A stretch of 64,000 nt of DNA from Amoebophrya sp. A120 (Eukaryota > Sar > Dinophyceae > Syndiniales > Amoebophryaceae), in the NCBI GenBank assembly GCA_905178155.1, contig CAJINV010000004.1, positions 11,267,655 through 11,331,654 of the forward strand, read 5' to 3'. Positions 10,325 through 20,500 of the stretch are shown in pieces. The stretch's first letter is position 1, and each line of letters opens with the position of its first letter. The notes beneath the pieces are model-generated. The model searched no databases. It saw only the letters and a program-made list of their open reading frames with translations, and was not told the origin of the DNA. Both the position numbers and the translations under genes were made by a program.

Positions 10325-13300
10325 TCACTCTCGATAGCTCCCTCCGGTATCGGCCGTCTTGTCAACGTCCGGGCTCCGGCGCTGCGTCGCTGGAGCCGTT
10401 TCCCCCGTCCCCGAGTTGTTCATCCGGCTGCCCTTGCGCGGTCCTTTCGGGGCCTGCTTGCCCTCCGGTCCAGGGGCGGGCCCCTTGCGTGGCGTCGCAC
10501 CGGGAACCGGCGGGCCTTTGTACCACTGTTTGCCGCCACCTGCAGGGGAAGGGGAGGGAAGATGTTGTGCTGCACCTCCAGTTTGCGCCGTTACTCGCCT
10601 TGTAGTTTCTTCTACTCCTGTTGAAGTTGTCCTCGGTACAAAATCTTCTTCTATTGCAGGAGCTTGCAGCTGCGCACCTTGCTTCCCCAAGCCCCCCGAC
10701 CCGGAAAAAAGCGGCGGACCTTTGAAATAGCCCGTCCAGGCCACGCCAGGCGGAGACTCCCCGGTTGCCCCGAAGCTGCGGTTGTCCGCGTTCTCTACTT
10801 CAGGAACAGCACTTGTCGCATCACCTCCTTTGGGTTTACTTCCGGGGACGGCGGGCGGCGCCGGCTTTTTGGTCGGGGACTTTCCTTTGCCCATCAGTGA
10901 AACAGCTAACTCTGGTTCAAGAGGTGAAGTTGTAGGGGGGACCGATAAAGAACCTCCCTTCGCCGGCACCGGGGGCGCGGCTAGGACGCCCTTCGATGGA
11001 ACAGGGGGAGCGCTGCCCTTCCCAACCTGGCCTGGAGAACCTTTTGTCACAGGTACAGCGGACGAAGCAGGAGCTCCTTTATTTCCTGTCAACGGTACTG
11101 GGGGCACGCCTCCCTTCGGGGACGAGGGTCCAACCGGGGGTGCGGGTGCGGCACCCTTTACCGGGACCGGAACGGGCGGGGCTCCTTTTCCAGGCGCAGG
11201 AGGTACTGCAGGAATCCCTGCTTTCGTAGACGGAACTGCAGGAGCGACACCTTTCGCCGGTGGAACCGCGGGCACGCCTTTCGCTGCTGCTATATCAGGC
11301 ACCCCTTTTGCGGACGGGACTGCAGGCGGAGCGCCTTTGTTCACTGACGGGACCGCAGGCGGTGGAGCGCCTTTGTCTAGAAAAACGGCAGGTGGAGCGC
11401 CGCCCTTCCCCGATGGAACTGCCGGTGGGCCGCCTTTCCCCGCTGGGACTGCGGGAGCGCCTTTCACTGGGGGAACCGCAGGAGCGCCTTTGACTGATGG
11501 AACTGCCGGCGCGCCTTTGACTGAAGGAACTGGAGGTGGAGCGCCCTTCCCCGATGGAACCGGTGGCGGAGCACCCTTCCCCGCTGGAACTGCAGGTGCG
11601 CCCTTCCCAAATGGAACTGCAGGTGGAGCACCCTTCCCCGCTGGAACCGCAGGACCGCCCTTCACTGGCGGAACCGCCGGTGCGCCGTTGACTGAAGGAA
11701 CTGCAGGTGGAGCGCTCTTCCCCGATGGAACTGCAGGTGGAGCGCCCTTCCCCGATGGAACTGCAGGTGGAGCGCCCTTCCCCGATGGAACTGCAGGTGC
11801 AGCGCCCTTCCCCGCTGGAACTGCAGGTGGAGCGCCCTTCCCAAATGGAACTGCAGGTGCACCTTTCCCCGATGGAACTGCGGGCGCGCCTTTCGCTCGT
11901 GACGGAACAGCAGGCGCGCCTTTTCCTGATGGCACTGCGGGTGCGCCTTTTCCCGATGGAACTACTGGAGCGCCTTTCCCCGATGGAACTGCAGGCGCGC
12001 CCTTTCCAGATGGAACCGCAGGAGCGCCTCCTTTCCCCGCGGGTGCTCCCTTTCCGGCGGGCACCGCAGCTCCCTTCCCGGCCGGCTTACCTGGCCCGTC
12101 CAGCGCAAGACTGAGCGCCGCCGCCTTCGCCTTCTCCTGCTCCACCGTGTAGCCAAACTCGTATTCGGAGTCCCGGCCCGGCCGCCGCGCCGGCGCGCCC
12201 CTCTCTGCCGCCAGCCGCAGCTCGCGCCCGGCCTCCGCGGCCTGCCGCACCTGGTCGATTACGTCCATGGCCGGCGCCACGTAGAAAAAGTCCAGCGCCG
12301 GCGACCGCCCGTCGGCACTTAGCAGCTCCAGCAGGGAGCTGTGCCGCTCCTGCACGCGCTTCAAGCGGCGATGATACGAGGGGGAGGCAGGTGGGTGTTC
12401 TTCAACACCCCGTCGGGCCGCGGGCTTATCTTCTTTACTTTGCTCCTGTTGTATTCCTCCGTCGCGGGAAACGGACACCAGACCCTCCTCGAAGTCAAAT
12501 TTTCCAGCCAAGATACGCCCCATTGCGGATGACTCGGTAAAATATTTCCGTCCGGGCACGACCACGTCGACATCGACGGAACCAACGGCGCCCAGAGCAG
12601 CTTCGCTAGTAGTTCCACCAACGCTTCGTGGCTCGGATTTGGAGCGCGTGAAGCTTTTTCCCGGTCGTGGTCCACGTCGTGCGCCGGCTTGCTCATGAAG
12701 GGCGTGGTCCAGAGCTTGATGCAGCTGCACATTCTCCACTTTATTCTTGTCTCCGAGTTCTAGTGTTTCCCCGCGCGCAGCAAGAACAGGCCGTGCAACA
12801 CTCTCCACTGTCGTAGGAGAACTCCAACTATCTGGAGTTTTACTATCGCCTGCGCCTATGAAGTTTTGTCGCCGCTCCCGCACGCTCAAAGCCCGCGGTT
12901 GCGGGAGCGCGCGCTGGAACCGGGACAGGTCTACAACCGTCGTAGATCCACTTGTGCCAAGATCCTCGACCGGGCGGCGTGCAAGTATTTCAAGTGGCCG
13001 CGGTAGCTGCTGTACATCGAGATCATCTTCGTCGTCATCTTGATCTTGCTCTTTCCCTCCTCTAGAAGTACTCTCTTGCAGTTGTCCTCTCGTGCTTGCG
13101 CCGCAGGCTCCTTGCGTCGTTGAGCCTCCGCCCGGTCGCTGCAGCACACTCCGGTCCCCCCGGTCGGCGGTGAGGTCGAGCGAAAACATAGGTGGCTCCG
13201 CGGGCGATGAATCGGAGGGATCTAGCCTCTGGAGCGAAAAGAACTCCGACCGCCGCTGGTTTAGTTCTAGCTGGAACTCTTGCACCATTCGTTCCAGTCT

Positions 13301-14425
13301 GGCAACATGCTCCCGCGCGGCGGCGTCAAGAAACGAAGAGGACTTAATGTTGTTCTCGTCCTCGTCGGCTGCTTTTGCAGTTGTAGTTGTGGTTGTTGTG
13401 GCAGTTTTATTTCTTGATGGATCCACCAGTTCCAGTTCTAATCGTATTGCGTCACTGCCCTTGTCTTCACCGCTTGTTTTCGGCTTCGCATCATGCTGCT
13501 GCCTTCCCGTCTGGTGTAGCTCTACTCTCTGTCTCGCGAACACCAGGTCAGCAATACGCTGGACGAAGCCGTTGTCCGCCGCCAGCTGTTCTTGCAGGTT
13601 TCTAGTTTGTTGATCGTGTGTTGCCGTCCCTGCACTACTCCCATGTTGGGCTGCGGTCGTGACAAGTTGTGTAGTTCTCACTGTAGCACCAGCTCCACTG
13701 CTGTGCTGCTGCGCGACAAATCGTTGCAACAATTTTCTCAACGGGTCTTGGATGCGGGCTTGTGCCACAGCGAGCGTGTTGAACAGCGCGCTCAGTTTCT
13801 CCTCTTCTCGTGCTGTGAAGGCGGCTGGAGCTGCACTTTCGTCCGCAATGAAAGAGGAAGTACTTCTGTTTGAGGTCTTTATTTCATTTTCGTGTTCCCT
13901 TTGCACTCCATTTCGATTTCCATCACCCCTCGCCGTCGTTGTTCTAGTGTGCATCACATACGCCGCTTGCGAGTACAGTTTCAGGAGCTGCGCGTACCCA
14001 GTCAGCAGCTGAAACCCCTCGTCTGCAACAAGCAGGTGGTCCTCTGTTCTTGGCCGCGGCGCACCACCAAGAGCGCTGGCTGGTGAATGTTCCGGCGACG
14101 TCTGACGCAGAGCTGCATCCGTACTTCTGTCGGCTTCCTGCAGTTCTCGAGTTACTACCTCCTCGTGGTTTATCGAGCTTATTTTGCTCTGATGAGCACC
14201 ACCACGCAGTTCTGCTTCTGGTTCTTCCTTGCCGTCCTGCAGCGAATGCCTCGTTGCAGCGGACGTTGCGCTTTCTGGTTTCAGATATGATGTCCTACTT
14301 CCGTGTTGCTGATCCACATCTTCGTCAAGAAGCTCGCGATCTGCTTGCGCCACGTCACTCATACGAACCAAAGAGTCGGCACGACCCGCCGCCTGACCAT
14401 TTTCTTCTTCCTCGTTTCCTGACAT
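10325..14425 (-). CDS. Large proline-rich repeat protein (1366 residues)
   Basis: This is a single uninterrupted frame from ATG at 14425. No known enzyme domain is visible. The N-terminal 700 or so residues are acidic and Gln/Ser/Thr-rich. A short helical part follows (near 700-770). Then about residues 775-1160 consist of dozens of units of the form KGAPAVPSG, with variants [10 protein letters not shown] and KGVPAVPPA, giving a Lys/Gly/Ala/Pro/Val array. The tail is also Gly/Pro-rich and basic. Such arrays often act as flexible spacers or ligands for profilin, SH3, WW or EVH1 domains; that role is inference. The large opposite-strand frame across the array arises from repeat composition and is not counted. 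Its lack of introns contrasts with neighbouring genes. Confidence 0.7.
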   Translation of the reverse strand: MSGNEEEENGQAAGRADSLVRMSDVAQADRELLDEDVDQQHGSRTSYLKPESATSAATRHSLQDGKEEPEAELRGGAHQSKISSINHEEVVTRELQEADRSTDAALRQTSPEHSPASALGGAPRPRTEDHLLVADEGFQLLTGYAQLLKLYSQAAYVMHTRTTTARGDGNRNGVQREHENEIKTSNRSTSSFIADESAAPAAFTAREEEKLSALFNTLAVAQARIQDPLRKLLQRFVAQQHSSGAGATVRTTQLVTTAAQHGSSAGTATHDQQTRNLQEQLAADNGFVQRIADLVFARQRVELHQTGRQQHDAKPKTSGEDKGSDAIRLELELVDPSRNKTATTTTTTTAKAADEDENNIKSSSFLDAAAREHVARLERMVQEFQLELNQRRSEFFSLQRLDPSDSSPAEPPMFSLDLTADRGDRSVLQRPGGGSTTQGACGASTRGQLQESTSRGGKEQDQDDDEDDLDVQQLPRPLEILARRPVEDLGTSGSTTVVDLSRFQRALPQPRALSVRERRQNFIGAGDSKTPDSWSSPTTVESVARPVLAARGETLELGDKNKVENVQLHQALDHALHEQAGARRGPRPGKSFTRSKSEPRSVGGTTSEAALGAVGSVDVDVVVPGRKYFTESSAMGRILAGKFDFEEGLVSVSRDGGIQQEQSKEDKPAARRGVEEHPPASPSYHRRLKRVQERHSSLLELLSADGRSPALDFFYVAPAMDVIDQVRQAAEAGRELRLAAERGAPARRPGRDSEYEFGYTVEQEKAKAAALSLALDGPGKPAGKGAAVPAGKGAPAGKGGAPAVPSGKGAPAVPSGKGAPVVPSGKGAPAVPSGKGAPAVPSRAKGAPAVPSGKGAPAVPFGKGAPPAVPAGKGAAPAVPSGKGAPPAVPSGKGAPPAVPSGKSAPPAVPSVNGAPAVPPVKGGPAVPAGKGAPPAVPFGKGAPAVPAGKGAPPPVPSGKGAPPPVPSVKGAPAVPSVKGAPAVPPVKGAPAVPAGKGGPPAVPSGKGGAPPAVFLDKGAPPPAVPSVNKGAPPAVPSAKGVPDIAAAKGVPAVPPAKGVAPAVPSTKAGIPAVPPAPGKGAPPVPVPVKGAAPAPPVGPSSPKGGVPPVPLTGNKGAPASSAVPVTKGSPGQVGKGSAPPVPSKGVLAAPPVPAKGGSLSVPPTTSPLEPELAVSLMGKGKSPTKKPAPPAVPGSKPKGGDATSAVPEVENADNRSFGATGESPPGVAWTGYFKGPPLFSGSGGLGKQGAQLQAPAIEEDFVPRTTSTGVEETTRRVTAQTGGAAQHLPSPSPAGGGKQWYKGPPVPGATPRKGPAPGPEGKQAPKGPRKGSRMNNSGTGETAPATQRRSPDVDKTADTGGSYRE
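10950..12110 (-). repeat. In-frame minisatellite coding KGAP(P)AVPSG units
   Basis: Units of about 27, 30 and 33 bp, each containing a form of CCCTTCCCCGATGGAACTGC on the plus strand, are repeated head to tail for more than 1 kb. Unit lengths are multiples of three, so copy-number changes keep the frame. Units between about 11700 and 11870 are almost identical, which suggests recent expansion. Confidence 0.85.
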
Positions 14426-15384
14426 CTCAGGCGGTTAAGGATGTGAGCTCAGCGGTCTGTATAGGTTTCGTGTGCTGATGTTGTCGAGGAGTCAGTAAAA
14501 AACCAAGCCTTAAGAAAACCTCGAGTCCACCTCCAGTTATTATACTTGCTTAAGCATATAATGCCACGGTGGAAAGAGCTAGATCAATACTAATAAATAG
14601 CTGCTGCACCCACCACCGCTAGGGGACTGACAAGACCCGAGCTTTATCTGCTGACAGCCAGCGGTGGTGGGTGCGAGGTCGAAACTTTACTTCGAAACGT
14701 GAAATAAACAAAACGATTGAGGGAAGGAAAATCTTGAAGCTACGACTTCGATTGTTTCTACTTGAAGCGAGAACTACTAGTAGGGACAAACAAAACACAA
14801 CCAAAAACAGATACACCTGTGTCACGAAATCGCAATCGAATGGAAAAAGATATAATCAAAGCAATGGACTTTCACTTGTAACAAGTGAACGTCGAGCAAG
14901 CCGCGAACAGCGAGCAGTAACGACTCAACAGCACGAAGGAGCAACGTGGACGACAGTTACACGCAGGACGACAGGACGCACGAGAATCACGAAGGAACGC
15001 AGCACGAAAAGCGAAAGGAGTTTTCCAGAACGAGTCAGTACAGTGCCAAACAATGATCCTTGAACGACATTGCTAGAGCTGCATGATAAACAAGAAAAGC
15101 AGCAAACGGGTGGAAACCAACACAAAAAAAAAAATATGACCCGATGAAAACGACCGTACAAACAGAATGGCGTCAACCGCAGTGAACATGGTAGAACAAA
15201 TGAGTAGTACGCGGTTTGGGTGAGCACCGGAACTCAGAAAGTGTCTGAGCGTAGGCCTCATCGACTGTTTCGTGTTCATTCTTGTTTGCTGGATACATTG
15301 ACTTTATCAGAGAGAGACTGAGACGGTTTCTTCGACTGCAAAAAACACAACATCATCATCAACAACGTTTCTTCTATGCTCCTT
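14426..15384. other. Spacer with a perfect hairpin
   Basis: About 0.96 kb without a supported gene. It contains a perfect 15-bp inverted repeat (listed separately), an A-rich tract near 15121-15135 and otherwise nothing recognised. Confidence 0.45.
14606..14674. repeat. Perfect 15-bp inverted repeat, 39-nt loop
   Basis: The arms are GCACCCACCACCGCT at 14606-14620 and AGCGGTGGTGGGTGC at 14660-14674. As RNA or cruciform DNA this would be a stable hairpin upstream of the proline-rich gene. It lacks the TATC/GATA ends of the introner families and has no obvious flanking duplication. Confidence 0.8.
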
Positions 15385-16137
15385 CTAGTAGCTCTGCGGC
15401 GCCCCCTGCACCCCACTGTCGCCGTCGTTTTCCTCCTCCTGCGCCTCCTCCATTTTTTCCTGCACGAAGCGCTTCGTCGCTTCCGCCTGTTCCCGCGCGT
15501 CCTGGAGCTGTTGTAGCTGGTCCGCGAGTTTCGCCGTGGACTTGGGCTTGTGCGGCACGATCTTGAAGGGCATCCTCGGCTTCATGACGGGCTTGGCAAA
15601 ACTTTCCGGGCGGCCCTGCGCGCGCCGAATGTTTTCCAGAAAGGTGTGGTGCTCTTGCCGGAGCGAGGGCTTCGTGCTGGCCACGCGCGGGAGGGGCAAA
15701 CCGCCGCCCACCAGTTTTGCCTCCTCCGCCTCGAGAAACCGCATGTCCGTCAGGTCCGGCTCGTTCGGCCGCAGCACGTCCGGCGACACCGCGGGTGCGC
15801 GGGGCCGAATGCCGTCGTCCGCATGCGGGTTCGCCTCCCGGTCCAGGGGGATAGGCTGGTTCCCCGGGTCGGCGTTGGGGTCCATGCCGTTCTGCGCCAT
15901 GAAAGCGTCAATCTCTTCCTCCGTCCACTCCGCGTCCTTCGGTGGTGGCGGGGGCGGCGGCGGGGGCGGCGCTTGGTCCTCCTCCTCCTTTTTCCCCATC
16001 AGCTCTGCCTGCCCCTCCGGCGTCATCATTTTCTTCTGCTTCTCAAACTGCTCTTTCTGCTCCGGCGTCAGGTTCTTCTTCTCCTCTTCAATTTTTTCCT
16101 TCTGCTCGTCTGTCATATCCTCCTCGGCGCTCTCCAT
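15385..16137 (-). CDS. Uncharacterised acidic, proline-tract protein
   Basis: 250 residues from ATG at 16137, and possibly longer if an upstream exon exists. The N-terminal third is Glu/Lys-rich with repeated EQKEKIEEEKKN and TPEQKEQFEKQ helices, then a run of ten prolines, then a Pro/Asp-rich part and a C-terminal basic and helical section (KPRMPFKIVPHKP, then a short coiled coil). No family was recognised. A pyrimidine-rich stretch precedes the ATG, as expected for a cis- or trans-splice acceptor. Composition and a continuous frame support it as real. It lies about 155 bp after the next gene upstream on the same strand. Confidence 0.6.
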   Translation of the reverse strand: MESAEEDMTDEQKEKIEEEKKNLTPEQKEQFEKQKKMMTPEGQAELMGKKEEEDQAPPPPPPPPPPKDAEWTEEEIDAFMAQNGMDPNADPGNQPIPLDREANPHADDGIRPRAPAVSPDVLRPNEPDLTDMRFLEAEEAKLVGGGLPLPRVASTKPSLRQEHHTFLENIRRAQGRPESFAKPVMKPRMPFKIVPHKPKSTAKLADQLQQLQDAREQAEATKRFVQEKMEEAQEEENDGDSGVQGAPQSY

Positions 16138-16291
16138 CTCCTCTTTCAGCAGCTTTCCGGGCGTGTAAGAGAGAAAAAAGCTAGCTAGAAGTCAACACGT
16201 TTGCCCTCCTAGGTACTGCTATCCTCTGTGTCTGTTGCAAACATGGGCGAGACTACTCATTCATCGTTGCAAAATAAACACATTTCAAATG

Positions 16292-16825
16292 CTAGCTTTT
16301 ATTTTCTCGCGGATCATAAGTCGTTTCGTCCACCGCATCATCGGGGCCAGCCTTCGTATCACTCGAGTTCTCGTCCGCAGTCTGCATTGTGTCGCTGTCC
16401 ATGAACGCGGTAGACGACCGACTTCTTTTTGAAACTACCGACAAAAATATCTCGTTTTTTTTCGAGAAGTCGTTTAACTTGATTCGCACTCTGCTGCTGC
16501 TGCTGCTGTTTTTTTGCCCTGACAGGAGAGACAGACTGTGGCTCGGCGCACCATGTAGTTCAGGAGGTTCTACTTCGCGTTGTACTAGCGTCTTCCAGTT
16601 GTCCCCGCCCAGTGGTTGCGACACGAAGAACGTTCTTTTATTTCCGGGCGTCTTCCTCGAACATCCGACGAGGCTTTCGACGGCGAGGACGGCCCATGAC
16701 TTCATCACCGAACCTGTCGCGGTCGTGGCCAGGGCGTCGACTGGGCTTCTGCTAGCATTTCCGCTCATTTTTTCCGCCCACCAGTGCTCCTGCTGTTCCA
16801 TGACAGCTTTCATTCCGACTGGCAT
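16292..16825 (-). CDS. Uncharacterised 177-residue protein
   Basis: The frame runs from ATG at 16825 to a TAG at 16292. The product is polar, with a Ser-rich middle and an acidic C-terminus (SDTKAGPDDAVDETTYD). No domain, signal peptide or membrane helix is evident. It may be an exon of a longer gene because the region upstream has no clear promoter signal. It ends only 155 bp before the start of the acidic proline-tract gene, so the two are tightly packed. Confidence 0.4.
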   Translation of the reverse strand: MPVGMKAVMEQQEHWWAEKMSGNASRSPVDALATTATGSVMKSWAVLAVESLVGCSRKTPGNKRTFFVSQPLGGDNWKTLVQREVEPPELHGAPSHSLSLLSGQKNSSSSSRVRIKLNDFSKKNEIFLSVVSKRSRSSTAFMDSDTMQTADENSSDTKAGPDDAVDETTYDPRENKS

Positions 16826-17519
16826 GTTTTTTCGGTTTGTTCATCTCAGGTACAAGCACAAAAGCAAGGAAGTGATCGTCGCACTTCTACGTCTGGCAGA
16901 AATGCGGGTCTGTCACTGTCTACTTGTACATGTTTACACTACCCACACTACCTCCCCTTTATCCCAACTCTTAGAAGTCTACTCCTTTTTCTACATCCGA
17001 GAGCGACTTCTTGTGCCATCGCGTCATATTGCAAGTAAATCAGCGGAGATAATAAGCGAATCATACGAAGACTTATCGTAATATCACCAGCACTTTAACG
17101 ACGTTCCAGCAACGATTCTGCGAGTTCCATGAAAAACCACGAGCGATTTCTTGTTCAGCGATTCCGTTTACGATATAGAATTCGCACTGTCGACGCGATT
17201 GCTCCGAAGATAGTACAACCTAAGTGCAAAGCTACCACTGGCCGGCGCTGGGGCTGGCTTAGGCGTTCTTGCCGAAGAACTTTCAAAATGCAGCATCGTG
17301 ATCGTCGCATGTTAGCCACAAAAACAATCTGCCTCAAGCCGGGTACACGAGGACCTCGTGAAGTATCCTTCCATGATCAATCACGACCGAACATGGAAGT
17401 GGAAGTTGTAGCACTAGATGTGGATTGGAGTACTCAAATCAAAGATGGTCGTGTAGGACAACATGTAGTACAGCGTTTCGCAGTTAGTCCTTGAGTTGGT
17501 GTAGGTAGTCAAAGAGCTT
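16826..17519. other. Spacer, no gene supported
   Basis: About 0.7 kb between the 177-residue ORF and the stop of the coiled-coil gene. Short frames on both strands lack coding character. No repeats or RNA genes were recognised. Confidence 0.4.
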
Positions 17520-20500
17520 CTATCGCAGCGCGAAGCGACGAAGCTCTCCCTTCAACTCAACGACCCGGCTTTTTTCCTCGTTCAGCCGAACCTTCTCGTC
17601 CGCGAGCGTTTGCACGAACTTCGATTTTTCCTTTTGCAGGGAATCCCGGAACCGCCGGTCCGCGTCCTCCAGGAGCTTCAGATACTCCTGTTTTGCCCTC
17701 TTCACTTCCACCTCTGCTTGTGACTTCACGCTGTTGATCTGGACGCCGAGCTCACGCTCGAATTGGAGACCTGTTTTGGTTGCGAGAACGGAAATTTTGG
17801 GGTTACTTCTTTTGCAGCATGAAGCTCCACATTTCAGTTCGACGGAGACCAAAAGTTCAGGCCGACGTTCCTGGGGGAACAGCAAACCAGTAAAAATCAT
17901 GCACTACTTACACTCAGATGATAAGGAGCTTGAACTGTCTTGAGATTTGATCTTTGTCGTAAACAAAAGTGATAAATATGATAATGTGCGGTCAGGAAAA
18001 AAAATGGCTTTTGCAGTAAACGAAAAGCAAAAAAAACCGAATGAGTACGGTCTTGCTCCCGTTTTCGCTGCAGTTCCGTTTCTTTCCGCTTGCTCTGCTC
18101 TAGTTGGTACGCCAGATCCGCGGTGTCCTCCTGGTAGCGCTGCTTCAGTTTTTCGTGCGCTCGGTTCTCCTTCTCCTGTTCCGTTTTCAGCCAGGCGATC
18201 GACTTCTGCGCTTCCTCGAAGTAGCCGAACAGGCTCTGGTTATCCTTGTCCTTGTCCAAAACGAGCTCTCCGACCTTGTTCGCCTCGGCCGCCAGCTCCG
18301 TCACGCGCGACTTCAGTTTACCTCACAGAACGTGATTTGCAGATTGCAACACGAGTTGTACCTACTATGAGTTTGCAAGGGCAAGTAAAACTCACACGAA
18401 AAGTATAATAATTCGCATCATCATCTCTAAACTAGAGGATACCGCTGTCCTCGCTACATTTCGCGAGCGCCTTTTCGTACTTTTCCCGTACACCCTGCAT
18501 CTGGGCTTGGTGTTCCTCGCGCCACTTCTCGTATTGGAGCCTTAGCTTCTCCGACTGCTTACGCTCATGCGAAAGATTCTCTTCCACAATGCGGCTACGC
18601 TCGACGGCCTCCGCGGCGGCCAACTGGAGACGATGGAGCTCCTGATAGTAGTGTCAAGATTTTACTTGCAGTTCCTGGTCGTAGGCCACTGTGTTTACTC
18701 AATTGCAAACTTTTAAATGCCGCCCGGAAAGAACTATATAAGAAAGTACCTCTGTTTTCCCTTTCGCCTCCTCCTCCTTCTCCATCAGCATTTCCTTTGC
18801 CTTTTCCTCTGTGTTATCCCCTGCAAAACAAAAGTCTTACAGCGGGTCTTCGCCTACTTCACTTCTGGCTCTGACCAGGAACCAGAACGTCAAAGAAACG
18901 CATCGTCACGAGTCATGCCTTGATGCTTCTAGCTCCTTGAAGCTCTTCAGCGGAATTCTCTATATTCCGGTATGATTCGATGAAAATGATTCACCACAGA
19001 TGACAGGAGCTGCCTGTAGTTGCAGTACATAGAAGTCACGCTCAGTTATAGCTTGTATGTAAGGAGAACGAGCGAGGACCGCACGACCCAAGAGCTTGTT
19101 TTGCAGAGAGTTGCGTATTCATGCAGCCTGAAGCGTATCTCCTGCTTGTAGTCTTTTTCCAATCCTTCCAAATTTCCGTATCCTGTGGAAAAACGTCCCC
19201 ATACCAGAGTCAAGATGGGAAAGTTGCTAGACAAATCAACCAGCTTTGTTTGTTTCGCATGACAAGTTTGGCCTCGCAGGGTCATCCTGTTTAGCTACTA
19301 CAGCAGCATCACAGATCTAGCACGTGATGCTGTTTCTAGCATCACAAATTCCAAAACGCGAATAGGAGTTGCTTCTCATGGGGCTCCGCATCATCATCAT
19401 CATCATGTAGTGGACACCCGCTCCCAGCGCCACAGGTCAAGGATCCCCTCCCCGGGGGGTGGGCGAGGAAGCACTTTCGGCAACCTCATCATACAAAAGC
19501 CGAGCGCTACCACGGCAAGTCGCCCCAAGAAAAGTACCAACCAGTCGGAAACTTTTTTGGGATGCAGATTTGCATGACAACTCTGAGGTGGGGACGTTTT
19601 TACACAGGATATTCCGGCCAGTTGCTTTATCTTTTCGCTCAGCACCTGCTCGTTCCCCCGCGTCGCCAGCTCCAGGTCCCGCCGGTCCTGCTGCAACTTC
19701 CGCACCATCAGATCCTTGCTGGCGCTTATCAAAATGAAAAATCCCCCCTCCCCATACTGGAGCGGAGATTTGTGTAGCATGATTTGAGACCACAAATCGC
19801 GTTGTCATGCTAGAAGGCAAAAGAAGCAAACTCTAGTGCTGGGTGGCGTAGGAGAGCCTTGCGTCTTCAGCATGACAGGAGGCCAAGGTAAATGGAAAAC
19901 AGCATGACAAATGGCCTGCAAAGGAGGGAGCAGCTGCGTCTCTTGGCCTTCTAGCAAAACTACAAGTCAATTTGTGTACTCAAATACAGCAACACAAATT
20001 TCGTTTTCGATATGGGGAGGGGGGATTTTTCCTTTATTTGATAGCGCTGGTTTCTACCTCCCGCAGCAGCTGCTCCTCGCGGTGGCCCCAGGCGAGCCGA
20101 GCCTCCGCGAACAGCTTTTCCATCTGCTTATTCTCCTCTTCCAACTGCGACAGTCGCGACTGGAACAGGTCCCGGTCCTTGTACAGATCGATGGCTTCCG
20201 CGTCCGCCACCTTCTTGTCGAGCTTCAAGGCCTCGTTCTCCGCGCGGAACCGCTTCAGATCATCCTGCAACAGCTGCACGTTTCGGGCCATGTCCGTCCC
20301 CATCGCGTGCCCCGCTTCGGAAAAGGTCGCCACCTTCTCCTCGTAGTTGCGCTGGAGTATCGCGCACGGAAAAAAGCTACTAGCATACTGAAATGTTGCA
20401 CAAATGAATCGCATATCGTACAACAAAGCATCCTAGTACCGGCTCCAATAATAAATGTGTGCTTTTTCTAATCAAATTTTTTTTTGCAGTAGTACAAACA

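Noticed and set aside
10782-12152. 456-residue plus-strand frame across the proline-rich repeat
   Set aside because: It is the antisense of the in-frame repeat array, kept open by the three-base periodicity of the units; the minus frame is longer and extends far beyond the repeat.
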